Assembly (NCBI GenBank): GCA_937902995.1
Contig: CALEKY010000122.1
Location: 1 to 60,029, forward strand
Reading direction: 5' to 3'
DNA length: 60,029 bases
Origin: an uncultured Sinobacteraceae bacterium
GTDB taxonomy: Bacteria > Pseudomonadota > Gammaproteobacteria > Steroidobacterales > Steroidobacteraceae
How positions within the stretch are numbered: position 1 is the stretch's first letter; each line of letters starts with the position of its first letter. A program made the position numbers and the translations under genes. The notes beneath the pieces were generated by a model. The model worked only from the letters and a program-made list of their open reading frames with translations, did no database searches and had not been told where the DNA came from. Of this stretch, positions 8,112 through 16,613 are shown piece by piece.

Positions 8112-8593
8112 CTTCGCATCTGCGCTAGCAGATGCTCGATCAGTCCCGCCGAGGCCTCTTCCAGCAGATCGAGCACTTCTTCGAATCCTTGCTCGCCGCC
8201 GTAGTACGGATCGGGAACGATGCGTCGCGGTGCGTTCGGGGCGAATTCCATCAGCAAGCGGATTCGTTCGTGGTGAGTGCGTGGCGCACGTCCGCGCAGC
8301 TCCCTGAGATTGTCCTCGTCCATCGCAAGGATCAGATCGAAGCGCTCGAAGTCCTCTCTGCTGACCTGACGTGCGCGCATGTGCGAAATGTCGATGCCGC
8401 GTCGACTCGCGGCCGCTCGAGCTCGCGCATCGGGCGGCTCACCGACGTGGTAGTCGTGAGTTCCTGCCGAATCGACGAACACGTTCAAGTGCGGAGCACG
8501 CTCGCTCACGGTGCGCATGAAAACGCCAGCCGCAGTCGGCGATCGGCAAATGTTTCCCATGCAACAGAACAAAATGCGAAATTCGGCGGACAT
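8105..8593 (-). CDS. low-molecular-weight protein-tyrosine phosphatase
   Basis: A cytoplasmic phosphatase of the Wzb/ArsC-like LMW-PTP family. The 162-aa product has the CX5R phosphate loop C11-M-G-N-I-C-R17 followed by SPTA, and the general-acid motif DPYYGG with Asp near 128, so all catalytic residues are present. Family members act on tyrosine kinases of capsule or exopolysaccharide systems or on other phosphotyrosine proteins; no kinase gene is in this window. It lies downstream of kdsB, separated by a gap full of 7-bp repeats, and may have its own transcript. Its last codons (..MRRL stop) are written inside a repeat unit shared with the intergenic elements. Confidence 0.9.
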   Translation of the reverse strand: MSAEFRILFCCMGNICRSPTAAGVFMRTVSERAPHLNVFVDSAGTHDYHVGEPPDARARAAASRRGIDISHMRARQVSREDFERFDLILAMDEDNLRELRGRAPRTHHERIRLLMEFAPNAPRRIVPDPYYGGEQGFEEVLDLLEEASAGLIEHLLAQMRRL

Positions 8594-8603
8594 AGGATGT
8601 GGC

Positions 8604-8668
8604 GTGACTCGTGATCCGTGACTCGTGCGCGCGGTTGCGCGTCTAGCTACAGCCTATAGCCTACAGCT
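8604..8668 (+). repeat. heptad composite element, copy 2a
   Basis: Left arm: GTGACTC (8604), GTGATCC (8611), GTGACTC (8618), GTGCGCG (8625). The core is the GC-rich inverted segment GCGCGCGGTTGCGCG ending at 8641. Right arm: TACAGCC (8648), TATAGCC (8655), TACAGCT (8662). All arm units are exactly 7 bp apart. Confidence 0.75.
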
Positions 8669-8675
8669 TTTGAAT

Positions 8676-8748
8676 GGGCACTGGGCTCTGGTCAGAGATG
8701 CGCGCGAGAGCGCGCCTGCTTACAGCCTATGGCCTATGGTCTACAGCC
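8676..8748 (+). repeat. heptad composite element, copy 2b
   Basis: Left arm: GGGCACT (8676), GGGCTCT (8683), GGTCAGA (8690). Core: GCGCGC (8700-8705), loop GAGA, GCGCGC (8710-8715). Right arm: TACAGCC (8721), TATGGCC (8728), TATGGTC (8735), TACAGCC (8742). It is a second copy in tandem with 2a, ending 11 bp before the kdsB stop. Confidence 0.8.
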
Positions 8749-8759
8749 TTGCGAGTCGC

Positions 8760-9518
8760 TCAGCTGCTCGCCAACGCTGCGCGTACACGCTCCAAGTCCT
8801 CCGGCGTATCCACGCCGATGCCCGGCAATACGCAGGCCTCCGCAACCAGGATGCGCATGCCGGCTTGCAGCGCACGCAATTGCTCGAGCTTCTCGGTGAG
8901 CTCCAAGCTGCTTGGAGGCAGAGACGTCAACCGCCGCAGATCGCCGACACGATAAGCGTAAATGCCGAGATGTCGCTGCGCGCCGTCGAAACGTGTTTGA
9001 CTGACGAGCCCCTCTTTGGCGCCGTCGCGATGCCACGGAATCGGGGCACGGCTGAAATACAGCGCCGAGCGGTCGTCTGCCGCGACGACTTTGACGACGT
9101 TGGGATCGAGCAGCTCTTGCACCGACGTGATCGGCGTGCTCAACGTCGCCAGCGCGGCCTGCGGATCGCTTGCCAAGAGCTGTGCCGTCTGATCGATCAA
9201 TGCTGGCGGCAGTTGAGGTTCGTCAGCCTGCACGTTGACGACGATTTCCTCATCGCGCCAGCCGCGTCTGGCCGCGACTTCGGCAATGCGATCGGTCCCC
9301 GATGCATGATCGGCGCGCGTCATTTCGGCAGTCGCATCCGTCCCGACCGCCGATGCAATTCGCGCATCGTCCGTTGCGACGACGACCTCCGTTGCCTTGC
9401 TGTGCAGCGCCGCCTCCACGACCCAACGGATCATCGGTTTGCCGGCGATCGGCGCCAGCACCTTCTCCGGCAGGCGCGTCGATGCATAACGCGCAGGGAT
9501 GACGACTCGGAATGTCAC
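8760..9518 (-). CDS. kdsB: CMP-KDO synthetase (3-deoxy-manno-octulosonate cytidylyltransferase)
   Basis: KdsB activates Kdo with CTP to CMP-Kdo for addition to lipid A. The 252-aa protein begins with the nucleotidyltransferase motif IPARYASTRLPEKVL and has VVVATDD, ADHASGTDRI (sugar/CTP binding), NVQADEP, and AIPWHRD-like RAPIPWHRDG, all typical. It starts with GTG at 9518, one base after the TGA of ycaR, so the two are translationally close. It belongs to an exbB-exbD-msbA-lpxK-ycaR-kdsB operon that makes and exports lipid A; kdsA, which supplies Kdo-8-phosphate, is also in this window at 57619. Confidence 0.96.
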   Translation of the reverse strand: MTFRVVIPARYASTRLPEKVLAPIAGKPMIRWVVEAALHSKATEVVVATDDARIASAVGTDATAEMTRADHASGTDRIAEVAARRGWRDEEIVVNVQADEPQLPPALIDQTAQLLASDPQAALATLSTPITSVQELLDPNVVKVVAADDRSALYFSRAPIPWHRDGAKEGLVSQTRFDGAQRHLGIYAYRVGDLRRLTSLPPSSLELTEKLEQLRALQAGMRILVAEACVLPGIGVDTPEDLERVRAALASS

Positions 9519-9519
9519 G

Positions 9520-9714
9520 TCAGTCTTTCAGCAAGGGATCCTGCGGATCCAGTCTGCGCGCCTCTTCCTCGAGCATGACCGGAATGTCGTCGCGGATCGG
9601 ATAGGCGAGCCGATCGGGGCGGCAAACGAGCACTGCCTGCTGTTTGAAGTATTGCAGCGGCCCCTTGCAGATGGGGCACGCGAGGATATCGAGCAATTTC
9701 GTGTCGAGCGCCAT
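9520..9714 (-). CDS. ycaR: Trm112-like/UPF0434 small protein
   Basis: A 64-aa protein beginning MALDTKLLDILACPICKGPL with a single CPIC pair and LVCRPDRLAYPIRDDIPVML, the YcaR/UPF0434 signature. The family resembles the zinc-ribbon Trm112, an activator of methyltransferases in eukaryotes; the bacterial role is unclear. The ATG at 9714 has GGGAG 7 nt upstream and overlaps nothing; longer frames add unrelated residues. The gene lies between lpxK and kdsB, as in E. coli (lpxK-ycaR-kdsB). Confidence 0.93.
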   Translation of the reverse strand: MALDTKLLDILACPICKGPLQYFKQQAVLVCRPDRLAYPIRDDIPVMLEEEARRLDPQDPLLKD

Positions 9715-9718
9715 GACC

Positions 9719-10753
9719 TCACTCCCGCATGGGCTGGGTGCGTGATGCATCGATGAGCCTGTCGAGCAGTGTGCGCAGCTTACGCTCATCGCCCTCGCTG
9801 AAACGCACACCGAGACGCACGGCCCAATGTCGCTCATTCGCGATTGCCGTGCATTTTACGGCATCCTTCTCGGTCATCAGCACCGGCGCATCGTCCGAGA
9901 ACGACAGATCCTCCCTTGTGAGCCGCGCGTGATCGCGCAACGCGCGCGCATCGACCGACAATCCTCGCTCCTCGAGCATCGTAAAGAACGCCTCGGGATG
10001 CCCGATCGCTGCGATCGCATGCACACGAGATCCTGAAAATGCCGTCAACGACCGAACCTCGCCGCTGACGAGGTTCGCCGCATCGGTCAGTTCGTGAAAC
10101 GCAAAGACTGCCTGGCCGGTCCCGCCAGAACGGGGCGTCGTTCTGCATGTACGCACGACCAGATCGACCGCATCGAGCCGGGACTCCCCTTCGCGCAACG
10201 GACCTGCCGGCAACAGCCAGCCATTGCCGACGCCGCGCGCGTCATCGATCACGGCGAGTTCGAGATCGCGCGCCAGCCGATAGTGCTGGAGTCCGTCGTC
10301 CGAAACGATGACATCCGCACCGCGCTCGATTGCTCTTTGCGCGGCGGAGACACGGTCGGGTCCGGCAACGACGATTGCCTTCGTTCGCGCCGCGAGCAAC
10401 ACCGCCTCGTCCCCTACCCGCTCCGGCGGCGTCGCTTCGGTGACATCCTGTGGCCAGGACTCAGCATCGCCACCATAGCCGCGCGTTACGATGCCGACGT
10501 TGCAGCCGCGCGAGCGCAAGTACTCCGCGATCCAAATGACCAACGGCGTCTTTCCGGTTCCGCCCACTGAGATATTGCCGACGACAACGACAGGACGGGG
10601 AAGACGCACAGAACGCAGCAGACCTACGCGAAACGCCGCACGCCTCAACGCGGCGAGCAGCGCGAACAGCAACGACAGCGGAACCAGTACGGCGAAGAGC
10701 GGCCACGGTGCGCGCTCGTACCACACGCGCTGCAAAGTGCGATCGAGGCTCAC
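9719..10753 (-). CDS. lpxK: tetraacyldisaccharide 4'-kinase LpxK
   Basis: LpxK phosphorylates the 4' position of the lipid A disaccharide at the inner face of the cytoplasmic membrane. The 344-aa protein has an N-terminal hydrophobic segment (about 18-40), the Walker A motif GNISVGGTGKTP near residue 58-69 and the VSDDGLQHYRL motif. The start is GTG at 10753, 10 nt downstream of the msbA stop, which suggests co-expression with the lipid A flippase. Length agrees with E. coli LpxK (328 aa). Confidence 0.96.
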   Translation of the reverse strand: MSLDRTLQRVWYERAPWPLFAVLVPLSLLFALLAALRRAAFRVGLLRSVRLPRPVVVVGNISVGGTGKTPLVIWIAEYLRSRGCNVGIVTRGYGGDAESWPQDVTEATPPERVGDEAVLLAARTKAIVVAGPDRVSAAQRAIERGADVIVSDDGLQHYRLARDLELAVIDDARGVGNGWLLPAGPLREGESRLDAVDLVVRTCRTTPRSGGTGQAVFAFHELTDAANLVSGEVRSLTAFSGSRVHAIAAIGHPEAFFTMLEERGLSVDARALRDHARLTREDLSFSDDAPVLMTEKDAVKCTAIANERHWAVRLGVRFSEGDERKLRTLLDRLIDASRTQPMRE

Positions 10754-10763
10754 GACTTACGCG

Positions 10764-12530
10764 TCATGCATTGAACTGCATTCGATAGAGCGCTGCGTAC
10801 TGACGATCGAGCGCCAAGAGCTCGGCATGCGTACCCGACTCCACGATGCGCCCGTTGTCGAGCACGCAGATGCGGTGAGCCCGCTCGACCGTCGACAGAC
10901 GGTGCGCAATGACCAAGGTCGTGCGGTTTCGCATTAGATCTTCGAGGGCACGCTGAATGATGCGCTCGGACTCGGTATCGAGTGCCGAGGTTGCCTCGTC
11001 GAGGATCAGAATCGGCGCATCTTTGAGCAACGCGCGGGCAATGGCGATGCGCTGGCGCTGACCTCCGGAGAGCAATACGCCGCGATCGCCGACGATCGTG
11101 TCCAAACCTAGCGGCAGGTCCTCGACGAACTCCATCACGTAGGCCACACGCGCCGCCGCCTCGATTTTCGAGGCCGACACGTCCCGGCCGAAGGCAATGT
11201 TCGCTCGGATCGTGTCGTTGAAGAGCACGATGTCCTGGCTCACGACTGCAATCTGCTCGCGCAGGCTCCGCACGTCGTATTCGCGCACATCGATACCGTC
11301 GATGCGAATCGCGCCGCTGCTGACATCGTAGAACCGCGGTAAGAGGTTCACGAGCGTTGACTTACCGCTGCCCGAGCGCCCGACGAACGCGACCATTTCG
11401 CCAGCCGAAATCTTGAGTACGATGTCCTGCAATGCCGGTCCCTGGCCGGTCGGATAGGAAAACGACACATGGTCGTATTCGACGTCGCCGCGGACGCGGT
11501 CGGCGATTTTCGTCCCGCCTTTCGGCTCGGTCGGCTCATCGAGCAGTGCGAAAATACTCTCGCCCGCAGCGATGCCCTGCTGAATGGGCCCCGCGACATT
11601 GACGAGGCTGCGCAGCGGCTGAGCGACGTTCACGAGCGCCACGAGAAACGCCATTAGATCGCCCATCGACATCTCGCCCTCGATCGCATCGGCAATTGCG
11701 ATGGAGAGGACGAAGGAAGCGCCGATGATCGTGACCATCTGCACGACCGGATTCGCCAGACCGCGTGTCAGCACCAAGCGCATGAAAGAGCGCCGGTTGT
11801 GCTCGTTCACGGCTTCGAACTGCCGGTTCTGATAGTCCTCGGCGTTATAGACCTTGATGACGCGCGGCGCCTCGAGGCTGTCCTTCGCAACGCGCGTGAT
11901 ATCGCCCATCGAATCCTGAATGCGGCGGCTATAGCGGCGGAACTTCTTGTTGATGAGCGAGACCAGCCAGCCGAGCAGCGGGCCCATCGTCAATGCGATC
12001 AGAGTCAGCTTGGCATTGATGAAAATCAGCATGTAGCCGATGGAGCCGACGATCGTCAGCGCTTCGCGCAAACTCGCCGTGATCGAATCGGTCGCCGCCG
12101 TACCGACCTGCTCGGTGTTGTACGTGAGACGCGACAACAACACGCCGCTCGAGCTGCGGTCGTAGTAGCCGATCGGCAAATGCAGGATGCGTTCGAACAG
12201 CTCGCTACGAAGCTGCTTGACGATGCGTCGGCCGACGTACCCCATGCAGTACGTCTGCGTGAAGTCGCCGATGCCCCGCAGGAGAAACAGCCCCACGAGC
12301 GCCACGGGCAGCCAGATGATCGTCCGCGGATCGCGCTCGACGAAGGTACCGTCGCCGAACTCTTTCGCGAACAGACTGAAGAGCACCATGCTCGTGGAAA
12401 AGAGCACGGCGCCCAGAATGCCTAGGAGGAAAACGCCGCGATGCGGGCGCAGATACGAAATCAGGCGCCGGTAAACGGCCCATGCATTCGGCGAAATGGC
12501 CAGTGTCGATCCGTGCTCGTTCGGTGCCAT
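10764..12530 (-). CDS. msbA: lipid A export ATP-binding/permease protein MsbA
   Basis: MsbA flips core-lipid A across the inner membrane. The 588-aa half-transporter has a six-helix transmembrane domain (about residues 20-330) and a nucleotide-binding domain with Walker A GRSGSGKST, the signature LSGGQRQR, Walker B ILILDEATSALD and the H-loop IAHRLSTVE, all intact. It lies directly between exbD (3-nt gap) and lpxK (10-nt gap) on the same strand, the common lipid A arrangement. Other ABC exporters share the fold, but this context makes MsbA the natural call. Confidence 0.95.
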   Translation of the reverse strand: MAPNEHGSTLAISPNAWAVYRRLISYLRPHRGVFLLGILGAVLFSTSMVLFSLFAKEFGDGTFVERDPRTIIWLPVALVGLFLLRGIGDFTQTYCMGYVGRRIVKQLRSELFERILHLPIGYYDRSSSGVLLSRLTYNTEQVGTAATDSITASLREALTIVGSIGYMLIFINAKLTLIALTMGPLLGWLVSLINKKFRRYSRRIQDSMGDITRVAKDSLEAPRVIKVYNAEDYQNRQFEAVNEHNRRSFMRLVLTRGLANPVVQMVTIIGASFVLSIAIADAIEGEMSMGDLMAFLVALVNVAQPLRSLVNVAGPIQQGIAAGESIFALLDEPTEPKGGTKIADRVRGDVEYDHVSFSYPTGQGPALQDIVLKISAGEMVAFVGRSGSGKSTLVNLLPRFYDVSSGAIRIDGIDVREYDVRSLREQIAVVSQDIVLFNDTIRANIAFGRDVSASKIEAAARVAYVMEFVEDLPLGLDTIVGDRGVLLSGGQRQRIAIARALLKDAPILILDEATSALDTESERIIQRALEDLMRNRTTLVIAHRLSTVERAHRICVLDNGRIVESGTHAELLALDRQYAALYRMQFNA

Positions 12531-12533
12531 GAG

Positions 12534-12968
12534 TTACCGAGCCGCGGGGGCGGACGGCTCGTTCACGGTCGCGATATTGATTGCGCGGAAACCCAAACGG
12601 CCGACGACATCCATGGCGGTTACGACGGATTGATGGGTGGCACGCGCGTCCGCACGGATGGTGATCGGCACGTCCCGCCGATCGCCAGCTACCTTCGAAA
12701 TAGCGGCCGACAACGTTGCCGGACTGGTGTTGAGCAACGTCTTGCCATCGACGCGGAACTCTCCGGAAGCCGTCACGACGATTTCGATCGGATCGCGCTT
12801 CGGCGTTTGGACCGGCTCGCCTGTCGCCTGCGGGAGTTGGATCTTGATGCGCGACTCGTCGACGAACGTCGTCGAGACCATGAAGAAAATCACCAGCAGC
12901 AGCACCACGTCGATCAACGACGTGAGGTTCAGCTCGGGCTCCTCTTGCTGGCTCGGACGCAGGTTCAT
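12534..12968 (-). CDS. exbD: ExbD/TolR-type biopolymer transport protein
   Basis: A 144-aa inner-membrane protein with one N-terminal transmembrane helix (LTSLIDVVLLLVIFFMVSTTF), which carries the conserved Asp of the ExbD/TolR proton pathway, and a periplasmic domain. It partners the ExbB-like protein encoded upstream; the two genes overlap as ATGA. Such pairs power TonB or Tol systems with the proton motive force. The pair next to msbA-lpxK is common in gammaproteobacteria and its client there is not defined; no tonB or tolA is in this window. Confidence 0.93.
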   Translation of the reverse strand: MNLRPSQQEEPELNLTSLIDVVLLLVIFFMVSTTFVDESRIKIQLPQATGEPVQTPKRDPIEIVVTASGEFRVDGKTLLNTSPATLSAAISKVAGDRRDVPITIRADARATHQSVVTAMDVVGRLGFRAINIATVNEPSAPAAR

Positions 12969-13588
12969 TGCTGCGGCCTATCCTGATAGCCCTGTTCCAT
13001 CGCCTGGACCAGCTTGATCGATTCCTTTTCCATTTGAATGACCAAGCTGGCGACGCGTCCTCGCAGATACTTGTATCCGAGCAGGGCCGGAATCGCGACG
13101 GTCAAACCGGCCGCCGTGGTGATCAGCGCCTCGGCGATGCCGCCGCCCAGTGCCGCCGGATCGCCGACACCTTCGGTCTGGATGGCATTGAATGTGCGAA
13201 TCATGCCTACGACCGTCCCGAGCAAACCCAGCAAAGGCGACACGGATGCAATCGTTCCGAGCGCTCCGATGAAACGCTCGAGCTCGTGGACGACGTGCCG
13301 ACCCGTATCCTCGATTGCCTCCTTGATGATGGCTCGATCGCGATGACGGTTGGCCAATCCCGCGGCGAGAATCTTGCCCAGCGGCGAGTTCTGTTGGAGC
13401 GCAACGATATGCTTGTCCTGGATCTCGCGCCGCTCGACCCATTTCCAGACTTTCTCGGTGAGCTCAGCCGGCAGGACGCGCCGCTGCTGCAGCGTCCACA
13501 AGCGTTCAAGGAAGATGGCCGCGGCGATGATGGAAGCGAGAATGATCGGCACCATCACGGGGCCGCCGGCTTTCACGATTTCGAACAT
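12965..13588 (-). CDS. exbB: ExbB/TolQ-type MotA family proton channel protein
   Basis: A 207-aa membrane protein beginning MFEIVKAGGPVMVPIILASI, with a first helix at about 8-30, a cytoplasmic loop, and two further helices (near 110-135 and 150-175). The loop-helix region TIASVSPLLGLLGTVVGMI and the GGGIAEALITTAAGLTVAIPAL segment are classic ExbB/TolQ motifs. The ATG at 13588 is the family start; the longer frame upstream is shadow sequence. Its TGA overlaps the ATG of exbD by 4 nt. It heads the exbB-exbD-msbA-lpxK-ycaR-kdsB operon. Confidence 0.94.
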   Translation of the reverse strand: MFEIVKAGGPVMVPIILASIIAAAIFLERLWTLQQRRVLPAELTEKVWKWVERREIQDKHIVALQQNSPLGKILAAGLANRHRDRAIIKEAIEDTGRHVVHELERFIGALGTIASVSPLLGLLGTVVGMIRTFNAIQTEGVGDPAALGGGIAEALITTAAGLTVAIPALLGYKYLRGRVASLVIQMEKESIKLVQAMEQGYQDRPQQ

Positions 13589-13712
13589 GGTATGAGTACG
13601 TGATCTCGACTTCCTGGTCGGCGCGAATACTAGCAGCTTTGCGCAAGTCGAGGCGTGCAATACGGGTCGGTCGTACGGCAGATCCAGGCAGACTGCCGAT
13701 CGATTATGGCGC

Positions 13713-15986
13713 TCAGCGGCTGGCCCAGTAGCGACGGCGTTCGCGACGATGATGTCGGACCTCGATGTGACCGGTTGTAGGAGCGGACACTTCGATCGCC
13801 CCGCTCTCGACGGTCGAGGCGATCGTTGCGCCGGCACTGCGCCAACGCTCGACGACATCCTCCTTGGGAAAGCCCCAACGGTTCCGATACCCAGCTGAAA
13901 CGAGCGCCAAGCGCGGACGCGTGCTCGCGACGAAATCGGCCGTCGAGGAGCTGCGGCTCCCGTGATGGGGGATGACGAGCACATCGATACGGTCCAGCCC
14001 TCTCGCTAGAAGCTCCTCCTCTGCTGCCGCTTCGATATCGCCTGTCAATAGCGCAGTACCGCCGCGCCCTTTGACTCGCAACACGCAGGAGCTGTCGTTG
14101 TTCGTGCGTATGCGACCGCTTGCGTCCGGATGCAGCACTTCGAACTCGACTTCATCCCAATGCCAGCGTTGTCCTGCCGCACAGCGCTCTGCAACGAGCT
14201 CCGGAGCATTCACGGACGGCCCAAGCAAGACCGAGGCTGTATGGATGTTGCCGAGCACCGAGTGCATCCCACCTCGATGATCCAAGTCGCCGTGACTGAT
14301 CACGAGCCGATCTACGCGGCGAATGCCGCGCGCACGCAAGTACGGCAGAACCACGAGCTCCCCTGTGTCCCTGCCTGAACGAAAAGCAGGCCCCGCGTCG
14401 TAAACAAGCGTGTGCCGGTGGGTCCTGACGACGATGGCCAATCCTTGGCCGACGTCGAGCACAGCGAGATCGAAGGCGCCTGGCGCAGGCGGTTCGGGAC
14501 GGTAGAGCACCGCTGGCAAGCAAAAAGCGATTGCTCCCGCGCGCATCGGCCATGCGCCCGGCAGGACGAGCAGAAGCGCACCGCTCGCAAGAAACACCGC
14601 CTGCAAGAGCGGCAGCTCAGGGAAATACCACAGCGCGAGCGGTCGGTCGGCCAGCCAGCTCAGGAGCGGCCAGGTCCACTCGAGCAACTTCCCCGCACAG
14701 CCCAAGACCACCTCGCCGGCCCCGGACCACACCGCAGCCAATGCCGTACCTAGCAACGTCAGCGGTACGACAACGAGCGTGAACAGCGGAATGGCCGCCG
14801 CATTGGCAATCGGCGAGATCAACGACAAGCCGCCAAACGCCATGACGACGATCGGCAGCAATCCAGCCGTCGCAGCCCATTGCACTCGCGCGAAATTCGC
14901 GAGTGCGCCGTCCTTGCGCAAACGGCCGCCGGTTGCGAGCAGGATCATGACGACGGCACCGAACGACAGCCACGTGCCGACGGACAACACAGCGAAGGGA
15001 TCGAGCAACAGCACGCTGATGAGCGCAAGGCTGAGCGTGTTGCCGAGGTTTACATCGCGCCTCGACCAACGTGCCGCGAAGAAAATGCAGATCATCGCCA
15101 GCGTACGCTGCGTGGGCACCGACATCCCGGCCAAGAGCGCGTAGCCGAGCGCGGCGGCCATTCCGGCGATTGCCTGCCCATGAATGACGGTGATCCGATA
15201 ACGTTGCGTCAGCGGCAGGCGCACGATGGTACCGCCGAGCGTTGCGGCGAATGCGGCGACCATGCTGACGTGCAGCCCGGAAATCGCCATCAAGTGCGAC
15301 GTTCCGGTGGCGGCGAATACGCGCCATTGGTTCGGCGGGATGTGCTGCGAATCGCCGATCGCAAGTCCCTGCAGAATGCCGAGCATCGGCGAGCCTTCAA
15401 CCGACCTGGCGATGCGTTCGCCCAGCCAGGCTCGCGCACGCAACACGGCAGAGCGCCAAGTCGGCTCGCCGAGCTTCGCATTGTCGCCGCTCGCGCGAAC
15501 ATATCCCGTCGCGCCGATGCCGGTTCGAAACAAGTAACCTTCGTAGTCGAAGCCGCCGGGATTGGCAAAACCGTTCCTGCGCTTGAGCCGAACGAGGAGC
15601 CGCCAACGTTCTCCCGGTCGCGGATGGATCTGCGCTTCGTACCAGACAAGTTTGATGCGGGACGGTACGCCAGCTTCGGACTGCTCAACTTCGAAATCGA
15701 ACTGCGGATCGGTGCCTTGCAGCTCGACCAACGAGGCAACGCGTCCCACGATGTGCAAGTCGCGACCTTCGAGCTCGACCGGCAGCTCTTCGCGAAGCCT
15801 TATCTGCGCATGCAACAATGCCCACGCGGCGCTGAGCAGGAACGCGACGAGCCATGGGCGCCGAAACCACGCCGCGGCGACGGAAGCGACGACAAGTACC
15901 GGTACGACTGCCGCCGACGTCGGCAGCGTCGGCAAGACGTGAATACAGCACTGGCCGATGAGCACTGCGAATCCGATTCGCAACAT
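13713..15986 (-). CDS. comEC: DNA internalization-related competence protein ComEC/Rec2
   Basis: ComEC forms the inner-membrane channel that takes up single-stranded DNA in natural transformation. The 757-aa product has N-terminal hydrophobic helices, a DUF4131/OB-like region (about 40-170), the ComEC membrane core with HLMAISGLHVSM, and a C-terminal metallo-beta-lactamase-like domain with DVGQGLAIVV, a metal motif SHGDLDHRGG and IPHHGS. The ATG at 15986 is chosen because AAGGAGG stands 5 nt before it; an upstream ATG at 16013 has no ribosome binding site. It is full length, so the cell probably has DNA uptake capacity, but no other competence genes are in this window. Confidence 0.95.
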   Translation of the reverse strand: MLRIGFAVLIGQCCIHVLPTLPTSAAVVPVLVVASVAAAWFRRPWLVAFLLSAAWALLHAQIRLREELPVELEGRDLHIVGRVASLVELQGTDPQFDFEVEQSEAGVPSRIKLVWYEAQIHPRPGERWRLLVRLKRRNGFANPGGFDYEGYLFRTGIGATGYVRASGDNAKLGEPTWRSAVLRARAWLGERIARSVEGSPMLGILQGLAIGDSQHIPPNQWRVFAATGTSHLMAISGLHVSMVAAFAATLGGTIVRLPLTQRYRITVIHGQAIAGMAAALGYALLAGMSVPTQRTLAMICIFFAARWSRRDVNLGNTLSLALISVLLLDPFAVLSVGTWLSFGAVVMILLATGGRLRKDGALANFARVQWAATAGLLPIVVMAFGGLSLISPIANAAAIPLFTLVVVPLTLLGTALAAVWSGAGEVVLGCAGKLLEWTWPLLSWLADRPLALWYFPELPLLQAVFLASGALLLVLPGAWPMRAGAIAFCLPAVLYRPEPPAPGAFDLAVLDVGQGLAIVVRTHRHTLVYDAGPAFRSGRDTGELVVLPYLRARGIRRVDRLVISHGDLDHRGGMHSVLGNIHTASVLLGPSVNAPELVAERCAAGQRWHWDEVEFEVLHPDASGRIRTNNDSSCVLRVKGRGGTALLTGDIEAAAEEELLARGLDRIDVLVIPHHGSRSSSTADFVASTRPRLALVSAGYRNRWGFPKEDVVERWRSAGATIASTVESGAIEVSAPTTGHIEVRHHRRERRRYWASR

Positions 15987-16086
15987 GAGCGCCTCCTTGG
16001 CGCATCCATCCATGGTAGGTCCGACTTCGCTTGCAGCAACGCTCGGATAGCGCCATTGTCTTTGCAGAACTGACGCCCGTCAAAGC

Positions 16087-16593
16087 ATGCCTAGACGCTT
16101 CTTCAAGCCCTTGAGCCGCCAGCGGCATCGATGGAAGGCCCGCTGGTTCATGCAGCCGTTCAAGGCATGGCTCGACGATCCCGCCTATTGGAGCCTCAAT
16201 CGCCGCAACGTCGCACGCGCCTTTGCGTTGGGGTTGTTCGTCGCCTTCGTACCGCTGCCGATTCACGCCATACTCGCAACCGCGCTCGCATTGCTGCTGC
16301 GCTTGAACATCCCGGCGGCCGTGATCGGGACGTTCTTGACGAATCCGGTGACTGTTGTGCCGCTGTTCGTAGCCGCCTACCGGATCGGCTGTACGGTGCT
16401 GGCGCATCCGCGCGTACCGATCCAGGTCGAGATGAGCTGGCAATGGTTCACGACGCAGCTCATCCCCATCTGGAAACCGTTCCTGCTCGGTTGCTTCTTG
16501 ATGGGACTGTTCACAGCGTTGCTCGGCTACATCGCACTCAGCGGCCTGTGGCAGCTCACGGTCCTCGCGCAACAACGCAGCCGTAAGACGTAG
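16087..16593 (+). CDS. DUF2062 inner-membrane protein
   Basis: A 168-aa protein with a basic N-terminus (MPRRFFKPLSRQRHRWKARW), the family's SLNRRNVARAFALGLFVAFVPLPIH segment and two or three transmembrane helices (about 50-75, 80-105, 130-155). DUF2062 proteins are widespread and functionally undefined; some are fused to glycosyltransferases. The gene is divergent from comEC (100 bp) and convergent with lolD (20-bp gap). No clear ribosome binding site is seen. Confidence 0.85.
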   Translation: MPRRFFKPLSRQRHRWKARWFMQPFKAWLDDPAYWSLNRRNVARAFALGLFVAFVPLPIHAILATALALLLRLNIPAAVIGTFLTNPVTVVPLFVAAYRIGCTVLAHPRVPIQVEMSWQWFTTQLIPIWKPFLLGCFLMGLFTALLGYIALSGLWQLTVLAQQRSRKT

Positions 16594-16613
16594 CTCTCCC
16601 CATTCGCAATCGG

